From assembly GCF_003054055.1 (NCBI RefSeq), contig NZ_QBKI01000006.1, positions 186,001-250,000 of the forward strand: a DNA stretch of 64,000 nt, read 5' to 3'. The DNA comes from Pontibacter mucosus. Lineage in GTDB: Bacteria; Bacteroidota; Bacteroidia; Cytophagales; Hymenobacteraceae. Of this stretch, positions 16,960 through 25,815 are shown piece by piece. The notes beneath the pieces were generated by a model that saw only the letters and a program-made list of their open reading frames with translations, ran no database searches and was not told where the DNA came from. Made by a program: the position numbers and the translations under genes. Within the stretch, counting starts at the first letter, position 1; every line of letters begins with the position of its first letter.

Positions 16960-17880
16960 ATGAAGTATACTTCTACTGCCCTTTTATCCCTGCTGCTGGC
17001 GGGCGCCGGCCTCTTTAGCTGCACGCCCAACCCTTACGCCAGCACCAACCGTTCACACAAAAAGCAACTAAAGGCTTACGCCAAGGAACTGCGCACAGTA
17101 CCGGCTATCAACCCAAAAGATTCTCCACTGCAGTTGGGGGATTACTGGGTGGGCACGACCAACTTTAACATGCGCAAGGCCAATTATGTGGTGATCCACC
17201 ATACGGCGCAGAACTCCACGGACCACACCCTGCGGACCTTCACCCTGCCCAGAACCAGCGTGAGTGCCCATTACGTGATTGGCCGCAACGGCAAGGTCTT
17301 CCACATGCTGCACGATAACCTGCGCGCCTGGCATGGGGGCAACAGCCGCTGGGGCAACAACACCGACCTGAACTCCTCCTCTATCGGCATTGAGCTGGAC
17401 AACAACGGCACTGAGCCTTTTTCGGATGAGCAGATAAACAGCCTGCTGGAGGTGCTGGCCATGCTGAAGGAGAAACACAAGATTCCGTCTGAGAACTTTA
17501 TCGGCCACTCCGACATTGCCCCGGTGCGCAAGGTAGACCCCAACCAGACTTTCCCGTGGAAGAAACTGGCCGAGCATGGCTTTGGCCTGTGGTATGATGA
17601 GGACGTGGTGAAAGAGTACCTACAGCCAGCTGCCCCAATCATCGTCCTTGACAGCACCGGCACCCAGGCAGCGCTCATCCTGCAACCGCTCGATTCGGTA
17701 CTGACCATTCCACCGCATTTTAACCCGAAGGAGGCGCTCCGCATCATCGGCTATGATACGCGCGATTTGCCGGCCGCTATCCGGGCCTTTAAGCTGCACT
17801 TTATTCAGGATGAGGTAAACATGGAGCTCACCGACCGCGATAAAGCCGTACTTTACAACCTGTACCAGAAGTATCTCTAA
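16960..17880 (+). CDS. N-acetylmuramoyl-L-alanine amidase, lipoprotein (amidase_2 type, AmiD-like)
   Basis: 306 residues. A lipobox LFSC puts the lipidated Cys at residue 21, so the enzyme is anchored to a membrane facing the periplasm. The amidase_2 zinc site is complete: YVVIHHTAQ (His near 76-77), HYVIGRNGKVFHML, RAWHGGNSRW, SSIGIELDN and FIGHSDIAPVRKVDP. A C-terminal PG-binding-like stretch (HFNPKEALRIIGYDTRDL) follows. It cuts MurNAc-L-Ala bonds in murein or anhydro-muropeptides, feeding the peptidase and epimerase genes nearby. The palindrome GAAGTATACTTC overlaps codons 1-5. Divergent from the SAM-riboswitch gene; terminator behind it. Confidence 0.92.
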   Translation: MKYTSTALLSLLLAGAGLFSCTPNPYASTNRSHKKQLKAYAKELRTVPAINPKDSPLQLGDYWVGTTNFNMRKANYVVIHHTAQNSTDHTLRTFTLPRTSVSAHYVIGRNGKVFHMLHDNLRAWHGGNSRWGNNTDLNSSSIGIELDNNGTEPFSDEQINSLLEVLAMLKEKHKIPSENFIGHSDIAPVRKVDPNQTFPWKKLAEHGFGLWYDEDVVKEYLQPAAPIIVLDSTGTQAALILQPLDSVLTIPPHFNPKEALRIIGYDTRDLPAAIRAFKLHFIQDEVNMELTDRDKAVLYNLYQKYL

Positions 17881-17926
17881 GATAAGTTAGGCTTAAGCCC
17901 AACCTACAGAGAAATCATAAACAAAC

Positions 17927-17970
17927 CGGCCCCGGCAGGAGAACCACTCTCCTACCGGGGCCGATTTTTA
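17927..17970 (+). terminator. Terminator after the amidase gene
   Basis: Stem CGGCCCCGGCAGGAGA (17927-17942) with TCTCCTACCGGGGCCG (17948-17963), one mismatch, then ATTTTTAT. GC-rich and long, 46 bp after the stop. Confidence 0.9.
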
Positions 17971-18017
17971 TACTTTATACTTGAGCCAGGTTAAGCTTTA
18001 TACTTTGAGAGGAAGAC

Positions 18018-18060
18018 GCTCTAACTCCCAAACTCTTTAACTCTCAAACTCCTAAACTCC
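18018..18060. repeat. Degenerate AACTC tract next to a stop codon
   Basis: Five near-repeats of (T)AACTCyyA, spaced 6-10 bp apart, ending exactly at the DUF819 stop codon. Similar tracts lie at about 24175-24195 (just after the DacB stop) and 61540-61625. Confidence 0.55.
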
Positions 18061-19320
18061 CTACGCCAGTATATTCCAGACGTACTGTAGCATCAACCCG
18101 CAGAGGTAGCCCCCGTAAGTGCCTACCGCATAACCCAGCACCGCCAGCAAAACGCCCACCGGGGCCAGGTAACGGTTAAATGCCGCCGCCACGATGGGCG
18201 CAGAGGCTGCCCCACCGATATTGGCCTGGCTGCCCACAGCCACGTAAAAGAACGGCGCCTTGATGATGCGCGCCACCACCAGCATAATCAGCACATGGAA
18301 GGAAATCCAGAAGGCCCCCACTAAAAACAATTTCGGGTTATCCAGAACAGCCCCAAGGTCCATGCTCATACCGATGGTAGCCACCAGGAAGTATAAAAAC
18401 ACCGAGCCGAAACGCGAGGCTCCGTAGCTCTCCAGGTTACGGGCTTTGGTGAAGGAAAGTATAAGTCCGGCGGTCGTGGCAATGATTACAAGCCAGAAGA
18501 AGCCGCTGGTGATGGAGTATGTGGCCAGCTCCGGGTAATTCTCTGCAAAATATGGCGCGATGATGTCGGCCAGGAAGTGCGAAATGCCCGTAAAGCCGAA
18601 GGCTACTCCCAGCAGTACGATGGTGGTAGAAGTGGTTGGAAGTATACTTTTACCCTTCTGCAAGCCCTCCAGGCGCGCTTCGAGTTCTTTTATCGGACGA
18701 CTGTCGGCTCCCAGAATCCTGTCGATTTTCTCAGGTTTCTGCGAGAAGTACAGCAGCACCCCCATCCACACGTTAGCCACCAGCACGTCCACGGCAATCA
18801 TCTGCCCGAAAGCATCCTTGCTGGCCCCAAACACCTCCAGCATGGCCGCCTGGTTAGCGCCACCGCCAATCCAGCTTCCGGAGATGGTGGACAGGCCTTT
18901 CCATACTTCGTCGCCGCTGGTATAGAGGATGTCCGGGAACACCGAGCCCACCAGGAACAGGGCCAGCGGACCGCCGAACATCACGCCCAGCGTTCCGGCA
19001 AAGAACATGATTACGGCCTTGCTGCCCAGCATCCGCAACGACTTAAAATCGATGCTGAGAGTAAGCAGGATAAGCGAGGCGGGCAGAAAATAGCGTGAGG
19101 CCACGTGGTATAACTGCGAGGAATCCCCGGAAATGATGTTGAAGGTGTTAAATAAGGCCGGGATAAAGTAGCAGAGCAGCAGCGAAGGTACCACCCGGTA
19201 AAACTTCATCCAGAAGCGGTTGGTGCTGGTAGAGGTGTGGAATACAAAGGCCAGGATAAAGAGCAGCAGGCCCAGCACTACGGCATCGTTGGTGATCAGC
19301 GGTGCGTTAGTTTCGGTCAT
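18061..19320 (-). CDS. DUF819 family multi-pass membrane protein (putative transporter)
   Basis: 419 residues with about 11-12 membrane segments and one cytosolic loop near 205-235. The DUF819 mark STISGSWIGGGANQAAMLEV (about 145-164) and the closing AVGSQANIGGAASAPIVAAA (about 370-389) form two similar GG-rich hairpins, as in carriers built from two inverted halves. DUF819 proteins have no confirmed substrate as far as I know. Its place beside murein amidase, NlpC/P60, epimerase and DacB genes suggests it carries a muropeptide product such as L-Ala-D-Glu, in the place that an oligopeptide transporter takes in the Bacillus ykf operon (inference). An ATG at 19320 gives a normal N-terminus. Confidence 0.85.
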   Translation of the reverse strand: MTETNAPLITNDAVVLGLLLFILAFVFHTSTSTNRFWMKFYRVVPSLLLCYFIPALFNTFNIISGDSSQLYHVASRYFLPASLILLTLSIDFKSLRMLGSKAVIMFFAGTLGVMFGGPLALFLVGSVFPDILYTSGDEVWKGLSTISGSWIGGGANQAAMLEVFGASKDAFGQMIAVDVLVANVWMGVLLYFSQKPEKIDRILGADSRPIKELEARLEGLQKGKSILPTTSTTIVLLGVAFGFTGISHFLADIIAPYFAENYPELATYSITSGFFWLVIIATTAGLILSFTKARNLESYGASRFGSVFLYFLVATIGMSMDLGAVLDNPKLFLVGAFWISFHVLIMLVVARIIKAPFFYVAVGSQANIGGAASAPIVAAAFNRYLAPVGVLLAVLGYAVGTYGGYLCGLMLQYVWNILA

Positions 19321-19567
19321 GAGGTTGGTAGTAGTGTTAAGTTGTTAAGGGTGATGCTTGTTCGGAAATCCTCGTGCTACGTCGTAACATAAGGCCCGAA
19401 GCTTTAAAGTTAGAATTACTACCGCCCAATGCCAACACTTAGCGCCGATTTAATACCATTTTTCCTATACTTTGCTGCTTTCCGCAAGGGTAAGTATAGC
19501 CTAAAGCAAGTTTTACGTGGTGATTTCCTAAATTTAGAGCAGAACAGATGTATCGCCCCGAAAACAG

Positions 19568-20620
19568 ATGCCCGCCATGTTACCAAATACCCTCGACGCC
19601 CTGCTGGACCGCCACTATACTGCCAACACTCCCGGTGCAGTATTGCTTGTGGCCAAAGGAAAAGAGGTGGTATACTCGGGCAGCCGGGGCCTTGCCAACC
19701 TCCAAACGGGCGCAGCCATCACCCCCGATACTACCTTCCGGCTGGCTTCGGTGTCGAAGCAGTTCACGGCCATGTGCGTGCACCTGCTGGCGCAGCAAGG
19801 GCTGCTGCAACTCACAGAAAGGCTCGCTTTATACTTTCCGGAGCTAATACACTGGCGCGAGGTACAGCTGCTGCACCTGCTTAACCACACCTCCGGCCTT
19901 CCTGATTTTGAAGAGCACATTCCTGAAAACCAGCAAACGCAGCTAACCGACGAGGACGTGCTGCAGATAACCGCACAGCAAAAGGCGCTACTCTTTTCCC
20001 CTGGCACCCAATACCGTTACAGCAACACTGCTTACGTCTTGCTGGGGCTGCTGGCAGAGCGCGTTTCAGGGATAAGCTATGCCGATGTGCTGCAGGAGTA
20101 TATTTTTAACCCTCTCGGGATGCAGCATTCTATACTTTACGGGGTAGATGCCTCAATTCCGGACCGGGCCATGGGCTACCGACAGGCTAGCAATGGCGGC
20201 TTTATAATTGCAGACCAGAACATCGGCACCGCCACGCGCGGGGACGGCTGCCTTTATACTTCAGCTTTGGATTACTTCAGGTGGTGGCAGGCATTGAAGA
20301 ACCACCCATTATTTAACATAACTAATCAACCGAAAACCAAATACTCAAGTATCGACGATTCGAAGGGTTGGAAGTATAGTATGGGCTGGTTTGTATCGGA
20401 CATTGGGAACGGCAAGTATGAATACTGCCACAGCGGCGACACGTCGGGTTTTACCAATTTGGTGCTGCGGCAGCCGGAGCACGATACCCTGGTGGCCTGC
20501 TTCTCCAACATCGCCCAAAACCATACTTTCCTGCACGAACTGCTGCAGGAGTTAAAGGGGTTTCCGGAGTTTAGCCCCAAATCTGCGTTGGCGTATCACC
20601 TGCAGGAACTGACGCGATAA
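19568..20620 (+). CDS. Serine hydrolase of the beta-lactamase/class C (DD-peptidase-like) family, no signal peptide
   Basis: 350 residues. The SxxK motif is SVSK with Ser61 and Lys64, the second motif is YSN at 151-153, and the third is HSG at 288-290 (HSGDTSGF), so all three catalytic boxes of the AmpC/DD-peptidase fold are there. The start (ATG 19568, or ATG 19577) is immediately followed by the fold (LPNTLDALLDRHYTANTPGA) with no signal peptide or lipobox; upstream in-frame DNA does not supply one. So it is either cytosolic, for instance acting on imported murein or other peptides or esters, or its export signal has been lost. Substrate cannot be told from sequence. A convergent hairpin separates it from the NlpC gene. 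Confidence 0.87.
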   Translation: MPAMLPNTLDALLDRHYTANTPGAVLLVAKGKEVVYSGSRGLANLQTGAAITPDTTFRLASVSKQFTAMCVHLLAQQGLLQLTERLALYFPELIHWREVQLLHLLNHTSGLPDFEEHIPENQQTQLTDEDVLQITAQQKALLFSPGTQYRYSNTAYVLLGLLAERVSGISYADVLQEYIFNPLGMQHSILYGVDASIPDRAMGYRQASNGGFIIADQNIGTATRGDGCLYTSALDYFRWWQALKNHPLFNITNQPKTKYSSIDDSKGWKYSMGWFVSDIGNGKYEYCHSGDTSGFTNLVLRQPEHDTLVACFSNIAQNHTFLHELLQELKGFPEFSPKSALAYHLQELTR

Positions 20621-20655
20621 ACTGCTAAGTTTATACTTACTATAGCCTGAAAATA

Positions 20656-20684
20656 AAAGAGGCGCATACGTGATGCGCCTCTTT
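20656..20684. terminator. Bidirectional terminator between convergent genes
   Basis: Stem AAAGAGGCGCAT (20656-20667) with ATGCGCCTCTTT (20673-20684), 5-nt loop. A-rich and T-rich flanks let it serve both the serine hydrolase (+) and the NlpC gene (-). Confidence 0.88.
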
Positions 20685-20712
20685 GAAGTATAAGAAAGTG
20701 ATGCTGTGCCTT

Positions 20713-21894
20713 CTACTGGTAAAGAGCGGTTTTGCGCAAATCTACCACTACATCTTCCGGGGTGATGCGCTTGGCGCGCAGGAAACGCTTCAGCTCCGGC
20801 TCGTCGAAGTTCTCGGCCTGTGGGTTCATGCTGCTGATGCGCACACGACCTGCAGAGTGAATGAACTCCTGGTTGCCGCCAATCCACATGCCCACGTGTA
20901 CCACGCGCTCCGGCTTGCCGTCCTTGGCTGGTGAGCCGAAGAAAAGCAGGTCGCCGGGCTGCAGCTTATCCCAACCGTTAGAGGTATCTACCAGCTCGCC
21001 CACATGCACCTGCTGCGAGGCGTCGCGCGGCAGCACGAGGCCGTTCATGAAGTATACCGTTTTGGTAAAGCCGCTGCAATCCACGCCTTTAAAGGAAGTA
21101 CCACCCCACAGATAAGGCAGGCCCATGAGCTGCTTGCTCGTGTTCACCAGGTTCTCCCCTGTCGGCTTGCGGCTGGCTACCCACTCGTCATACCTGGCAG
21201 ACTCAGCGGCAGGGATAAAGCCTTTTCTTCCATCGGGGAAGGTAACGGCATAAAAATTTCCTTGCTTCTCGTTCAGGGCCACCACATCCCCATACACCAT
21301 ATCCGATACGGTGCCGGCAGTAGCACTGGCAGTGGCGTAGGCAAAGCCGTAAGGCTTGGTGTAAAGCAGTTTCGGGCTCTTCTGCCAGTTCTCAAAGCTG
21401 GCCTTGTCCATCAGGCTCACGCCCGCAGCATCCACCCACGAGAGGTATTTGTCCGGGGTCTGCACCAGGTACCAGCCACGCTGTTTCTTCAGCACGTTCA
21501 CCGGCGTACCCATGGTAGCCTGCGTCGCCAGTTCGGCCGGGTGCTTGGGCTCTGAGCGAAGATTCGCTACAGAAATGGTGATAACGCCATACGTCTTGCC
21601 CTCCAGTTCTGCGTCGGGCAGCACCTGGATGCTGTCTACAAAAGCGATGTTTTCGGCTTTTAATTTACCCAGCAGTTCCTGCTTGGCTTCGGGCATGTTG
21701 GTTTCGCCGGCCAGCACGTTGCCGCGTTGTTCTATTTTAAACAAGGCCACGCGCTTATCAGGGGCATACTCCTGTCGCACCGCCTCAATGTGCGCCTCCA
21801 TGGCGCCATTGGCCGAGGTAGCGGTCTCTTTCCCTGGCGTGCAGGCGGCCGCCAGCAACCCAAGGGCAAGTATAAAATAATGCTTCTTCATCAT
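20713..21894 (-). CDS. NlpC/P60 (C40) peptidase lipoprotein with SH3 domains
   Basis: 393 residues. Lipobox LLAAAC with lipid Cys18. Two bacterial SH3-like domains lie at about 100-160 (ISVANLRSEPKHPAELATQA) and 175-235, followed by the NlpC/P60 domain with catalytic Cys273 (GVDCSGF), His333 (VVHVGMWIGG) and His346. This is the layout of gamma-D-glutamyl-L-diamino acid endopeptidases such as YkfC, which need a free N-terminal L-Ala and release L-Ala-D-Glu from murein peptides. The epimerase for that dipeptide is encoded two genes upstream in the same direction, which supports the assignment. The ATG at 21894 or the next codon is the start. Confidence 0.92.
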   Translation of the reverse strand: MMKKHYFILALGLLAAACTPGKETATSANGAMEAHIEAVRQEYAPDKRVALFKIEQRGNVLAGETNMPEAKQELLGKLKAENIAFVDSIQVLPDAELEGKTYGVITISVANLRSEPKHPAELATQATMGTPVNVLKKQRGWYLVQTPDKYLSWVDAAGVSLMDKASFENWQKSPKLLYTKPYGFAYATASATAGTVSDMVYGDVVALNEKQGNFYAVTFPDGRKGFIPAAESARYDEWVASRKPTGENLVNTSKQLMGLPYLWGGTSFKGVDCSGFTKTVYFMNGLVLPRDASQQVHVGELVDTSNGWDKLQPGDLLFFGSPAKDGKPERVVHVGMWIGGNQEFIHSAGRVRISSMNPQAENFDEPELKRFLRAKRITPEDVVVDLRKTALYQ

Positions 21895-21982
21895 GATGTT
21901 TAAGTTCTCTGTCGCCTTAAGGGCTACAGCTAAGGTGACTAGGATTCAGATTTTATTTAAGTATCTGCGTTACAATTACTTC

Positions 21983-23071
21983 TTATTTAAAGACATTATC
22001 CGGGTTAAATTGGTTTACTGCTTCAGCCAGTCGCTGCAAATCCGCAGCAGTGTGCAGGCTGTTAAGGATAACCCGGATAATGGGCGGACTCTCGGCCGTC
22101 GGGTAGCGGAAGTTGGAAATCAGGATGCGGTGGCGGTGCAGGTGCTCGGCCATACTTTCCATACTGGTGCTGAACACCGGATAATCCGGGATGAAGCTGA
22201 ACCGCGCCTCAGGCTGCTCCACCAATCCTGTAAAAGTATGAATGTTCTGCTGCAAGCGCTGCCTGGCTTCCGCTATAATTTCGCCGGCCTGCAAATAGGC
22301 GTACAGGTAAGCCGGAATCGCCGGTGACGCTCCCCCAAAGTATGGACTGCTCTTCACCTCCTCCACCAATGTACGCGAGCCAAGTATAAAACCCGCCGGG
22401 ATGCCCAAGGCCTTGCCAAAGGAGCTACCGACCACCAGTTCCACGTTTTTATACTTGCTCAGTTCCGGGTAAATGCCTACCCCATCTGGCCCAGTTACAC
22501 CAAAGCCGTGGGAATCATCCACCACCACGGTTATACTTTTGTGTGCCGGCAACTGGCCTAACCAGTCAAAAGTATAAGGCCTGGCCCAAAGCGGGTCCAG
22601 CGCATTGCAGATGATTACAAAGGAAGCCTCTTTAGACTGCTGCACTTCCTCCACCACCTGCCTTGTCCAGTCCTCGAAGCTGAGTTGGGCGTTTGCCTGG
22701 GCAGCGGCGGTATCGTTTTCCCACAGGGCCGGGTGCGCACCGGGCGCGTACAAAAATCGGCCCCGCCTGCGCAACACCTGCACCAGCGTCTGCCCCATCA
22801 GAAAACCCGACGACATGGTTACAGCTGCCTCTGCCCCACTTATACGTGCCAGCTGCTCCTCCACCTGCCGGTATACTTCCAGCCTGAGGTTAGAGCGCCG
22901 CGAGCTAGAGTAGTTAGTGCCATAGCGGCGCAGGCCTTCTACCACCAGGTTCTGAAACGCCTCGTTACAGGCCATGCCCAGGTAAGACGTGCCGCTGCAA
23001 TAGAGAAACTCCTCCCCGTCTAAGGTAACGGTTCGGCCGGGCAGAAGGTCCGTATAAAATGGGGCGCCCAT
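21983..23071 (-). CDS. BioF/KBL-like PLP-dependent enzyme (alpha-oxoamine synthase family) in the muropeptide operon
   Basis: 362 residues, fold type I. The Schiff-base lysine is Lys220 in VGSSFGKALGIPAG, the PLP Asp/His pair is DDSHGFG at 185-191, and FLYCSGTSYLGMACN plus GTNYSSSRRSNLRLEVYRQVEEQLA match the AONS/KBL family start. These enzymes join glycine, serine or alanine to an acyl-CoA. It lacks the other biotin genes, and its start codon overlaps the stop of the epimerase gene (TAATG), so it is co-translated with it. It may use alanine or another amino acid freed from muropeptides (speculation). It is shorter by about 20-30 residues than BioF. Confidence 0.85.
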   Translation of the reverse strand: MGAPFYTDLLPGRTVTLDGEEFLYCSGTSYLGMACNEAFQNLVVEGLRRYGTNYSSSRRSNLRLEVYRQVEEQLARISGAEAAVTMSSGFLMGQTLVQVLRRRGRFLYAPGAHPALWENDTAAAQANAQLSFEDWTRQVVEEVQQSKEASFVIICNALDPLWARPYTFDWLGQLPAHKSITVVVDDSHGFGVTGPDGVGIYPELSKYKNVELVVGSSFGKALGIPAGFILGSRTLVEEVKSSPYFGGASPAIPAYLYAYLQAGEIIAEARQRLQQNIHTFTGLVEQPEARFSFIPDYPVFSTSMESMAEHLHRHRILISNFRYPTAESPPIIRVILNSLHTAADLQRLAEAVNQFNPDNVFK

Positions 23072-24084
23072 TAGGCCAGTAGCTCGGCTCCTGTTCCGTT
23101 TACGTTGCTGTAAGTTACTTTTCCGTCGGTGATGGTCACGCCGCGGGCGATGTCCTTGCTCAGCAGCAGGGCGCCGTCCATATCCACGTAATCCAGCATC
23201 GGCAGCAGGTGCGCGATGGCCGAAATGCCTACCGAAGACTCGGTCATGCAGCCCACCATGGTTTTCAGGCCCAGCTCACGCGCCTCTTTAAGCATGCGGC
23301 GGGCAGGTGTCAGGCCGCCACACTTCATCAGCTTCACGTTCACGCCATGGAAGTGGCCCACGCACTTGGCTACATCGCTTTCGGTAATGCAACTTTCATC
23401 AGCTATCAGCGGCAGCACCGACTGCGCGTATACTTTCTTCATGCCTTCCAGGTCATCGGCACGCATAGGCTGCTCGATAAACTCCACCCCCAGTGGCTTG
23501 AGTTGCTTCGAGTTCTCGATAGTTTCCTCCACGCCCCATGCGCAGTTGGCATCTACCCGGAAAGTGGCATCGGTGTGCTTGCGCAGCTCTTGTATAATGG
23601 CCACATCCTCTTTGGTGCCTAGCTTTATCTTGTATAGCGGCCAGGGCATTTCCTTCAGCTTTTTTACCATGTTCTCGATGGTGTCGATGCCGATGGTATA
23701 GTTGGTGAGCGGGATATGCTCGGTGCTCAGGCCCCAAATTTTATAAAGCGGCTGTCCTTGTAATTTTCCATAGAGGTCGTTGGCGGCCAGGTCGAGGGCG
23801 CACAGCGCGAAAGGGTTGTCCTGCAGGTGCGGCTGTACTTTTGCCCAGAAAGCCTCGGGGCTATCCAGCTCCGTTTCCTCAATCAGCCCACGGATATTTT
23901 CCAGGGCCGCCGTCATGTTTTCTATCGTGAAGCCATAGTAGGGATTGCTGGTAGCTTCGCCATAGCCTTTTTGCCCGTTGTGCTCCAGTTCCACAATCAG
24001 GGTGGGCTGCACATCGCGCGAATCATAGGAAATCGTGAACGTATACTTAAGGGGTAGGTCGAAAGACCGGATGGTAAGTTTCAT
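23071..24084 (-). CDS. L-Ala-D/L-Glu (dipeptide) epimerase, enolase superfamily
   Basis: 337 residues. Converts L-Ala-D-Glu from murein to L-Ala-L-Glu, which peptidases can then split. Catalytic lysine in YKIKLG (Lys152/Lys154), metal ligands Asp178 (RVDANCAW), Glu204 (FIEQP) and Asp229 (IADES), and the second lysine Lys251 in NVKLMKCGG are all in place, typical of the AEE branch rather than muconate cycloisomerases. The start at 24084 (MKLTIRSFDLPLKYTFTISY) is the usual one. Downstream, the PLP gene starts on its stop codon. With the NlpC/P60 gene it makes the same functional pair as ykfB/ykfC of Bacillus. Confidence 0.94.
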   Translation of the reverse strand: MKLTIRSFDLPLKYTFTISYDSRDVQPTLIVELEHNGQKGYGEATSNPYYGFTIENMTAALENIRGLIEETELDSPEAFWAKVQPHLQDNPFALCALDLAANDLYGKLQGQPLYKIWGLSTEHIPLTNYTIGIDTIENMVKKLKEMPWPLYKIKLGTKEDVAIIQELRKHTDATFRVDANCAWGVEETIENSKQLKPLGVEFIEQPMRADDLEGMKKVYAQSVLPLIADESCITESDVAKCVGHFHGVNVKLMKCGGLTPARRMLKEARELGLKTMVGCMTESSVGISAIAHLLPMLDYVDMDGALLLSKDIARGVTITDGKVTYSNVNGTGAELLA

Positions 24085-24195
24085 GATTGTGTAAGTATGG
24101 TTGTATAGGTTAAGTTTTAGGTGTCAGATCAGTTTACAGGTTACGAAGAATTACCGGGTTATACTTCCTTTTAAATTTTTAACTCTCTAAATCTC

Positions 24196-25545
24196 TCAAT
24201 AGCGGTTATGTACCTCCGTCATGATGCGTACCATCTCGTCGCGGATGGCAGAGGTAGGTACTTTGTAGTTGTTGTTCATGAAACTATAAAGTAGCAGCTT
24301 GCCGCTCTTGGTCATGATGTAGCCACTCTGGTTATGTACGTGCGACAAGGTACCGGACTTGCCGAACACGAAGGGCACCTCGGCTTTGTAGATGTTGCGG
24401 AACGTACCGGGCTTGCCGCCTACCGCCAGCATGGGAAGCAGTTGTTCTTGCGGCCGCTCCTGCATGAGCTTTTGTAACAGGGCGATGATGCTGCGTGGCG
24501 TGAACATATTCATACTTGACAGACCCGATCCGTCAATCCACACCGGCTCATCCGGCAGGTCGGCCAGGTAGTTTTCTTTTACGTGCTTGATGGCCCGCTC
24601 TACCGAGAGGGTATCGGAGATAGTGCCCGAGCAGAGCGCCATGAGTTGCTCAGCCATCAGGTTATCGCTCACCTGCAGCATGCGTTTCACCACGGTATCA
24701 GTGGGCATGCCATAGAACACGCTGCCGCCAGCAGGCACGGGCATTTTCAGCAGCTCCACTTCTCGCTTCAGTGTGTCCGACAGCAACGTTACCACCATCT
24801 CCGGAGACGTGATAAAAGGCACTTCGGTTGAGAAGTTGTTGGTGAGGTTGCGCGTGTAGTAGGTGATGTTGTTCGTGCGCCAGCCCCTTACAAAGGTCGT
24901 GCGGGAGCGGGTTTTGGAGGTATCCACCACCACGCTGTTTTCAAAGTGAGAAGGCGTTATCGTGAAAGTGGGATTCGTCTCTTCCTTGTAAAACTTAATC
25001 ACGTTGCCGTGGATGGGAAACACGTTACGCTCCGGCTGATAGTAATAATTATAGTCGTCCCAGCCCCAGTTGGTAGCAAAGGGCGTACTGGTGTAGGGAG
25101 CCTCCACATAGTATAACTTCTTCTCCGGGCGGTTCTTCAGAAAGTCGTAGGCCAGCGAGTTCTTCAGGTCCATGTGTGTGAAGGTTGGGTCGCCGGTACC
25201 CCAGAAGATCAGCGAGTCGCCACGGCTCACATACTTCAGCGCAGCGATGGAGTCGCCCAGCATTTTGTGGGTGGCATAGAAGGTGAACAGCTTGGTGTTG
25301 GAGGCCGGCACAAAGTACTTGTCGGAATTGTGCTCCACCACCATCTGCCCCAGTTCCGGATCATACAAGGCAAAGCCCACAAAACTCTGCCGCAGCACCT
25401 GCGACTCAGCCACCTCCCGCTTTATCTCAGCAGGCCCAAAACGAGCCGCTTCTTTCGAGGCTGATGGTACCTTGCTGCCGCAGGCCGCCGTCAGGAAAAG
25501 GCTGCAAAGCAGGCCGTAAGTATACGATAGTTTTGTCAGGCGCAT
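24196..25545 (-). CDS. dacB: D-alanyl-D-alanine carboxypeptidase/endopeptidase, PBP4 (DacB) family, lipoprotein
   Basis: 449 residues. Lipobox FLTAAC gives lipid Cys22. Motifs: SNTK with Ser82 and Lys85 (VPASNTKLFT), SDN within QVSDNLMAEQ, and KSG in FGKSGTLSH, so the class C PBP active site is complete. A large insertion between the first two motifs, as in S13 peptidases, spans about 100-280. It trims or opens murein cross-links in the periplasm and so feeds the amidase and NlpC products. First gene of the minus-strand run that goes on to the epimerase, with 111 bp between them. Overall sequence similarity to classic DacB looks low outside the motifs. Confidence 0.9.
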   Translation of the reverse strand: MRLTKLSYTYGLLCSLFLTAACGSKVPSASKEAARFGPAEIKREVAESQVLRQSFVGFALYDPELGQMVVEHNSDKYFVPASNTKLFTFYATHKMLGDSIAALKYVSRGDSLIFWGTGDPTFTHMDLKNSLAYDFLKNRPEKKLYYVEAPYTSTPFATNWGWDDYNYYYQPERNVFPIHGNVIKFYKEETNPTFTITPSHFENSVVVDTSKTRSRTTFVRGWRTNNITYYTRNLTNNFSTEVPFITSPEMVVTLLSDTLKREVELLKMPVPAGGSVFYGMPTDTVVKRMLQVSDNLMAEQLMALCSGTISDTLSVERAIKHVKENYLADLPDEPVWIDGSGLSSMNMFTPRSIIALLQKLMQERPQEQLLPMLAVGGKPGTFRNIYKAEVPFVFGKSGTLSHVHNQSGYIMTKSGKLLLYSFMNNNYKVPTSAIRDEMVRIMTEVHNRY

Positions 25546-25729
25546 AGGGATAGGCTTTCGAAGCAGGTTGAAACGCTTAAATAAGTAAAAAGTGCTATAT
25601 AATCAAAAATGTTTGCGGCCAGGCTGTCTGTTTGCTAAGCCATTGGGACTTACTCCTGCCCACAGTCCAATCTTTTCATCTAAAACAATAACGAAACCAT
25701 TTTTAATGTCACAACACCTTTATTAACTA

Positions 25730-25753
25730 CCAAATTTATCTATAGAAATTTGG
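25730..25753 (+). promoter_or_regulatory. Inverted repeat upstream of susC (possible operator)
   Basis: CCAAATTT (25730-25737) and AAATTTGG (25746-25753) with an 8-bp spacer, 63 bp before the susC ATG in very AT-rich DNA. It is placed as an operator or leader hairpin would be. No regulator gene adjoins it. Confidence 0.4.
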
Positions 25754-25815
25754 CTATATAGTTAATATAAGTAAATTAGTTGGCTAATCTAAATTTTAAC
25801 TAACCTAAAACACTC

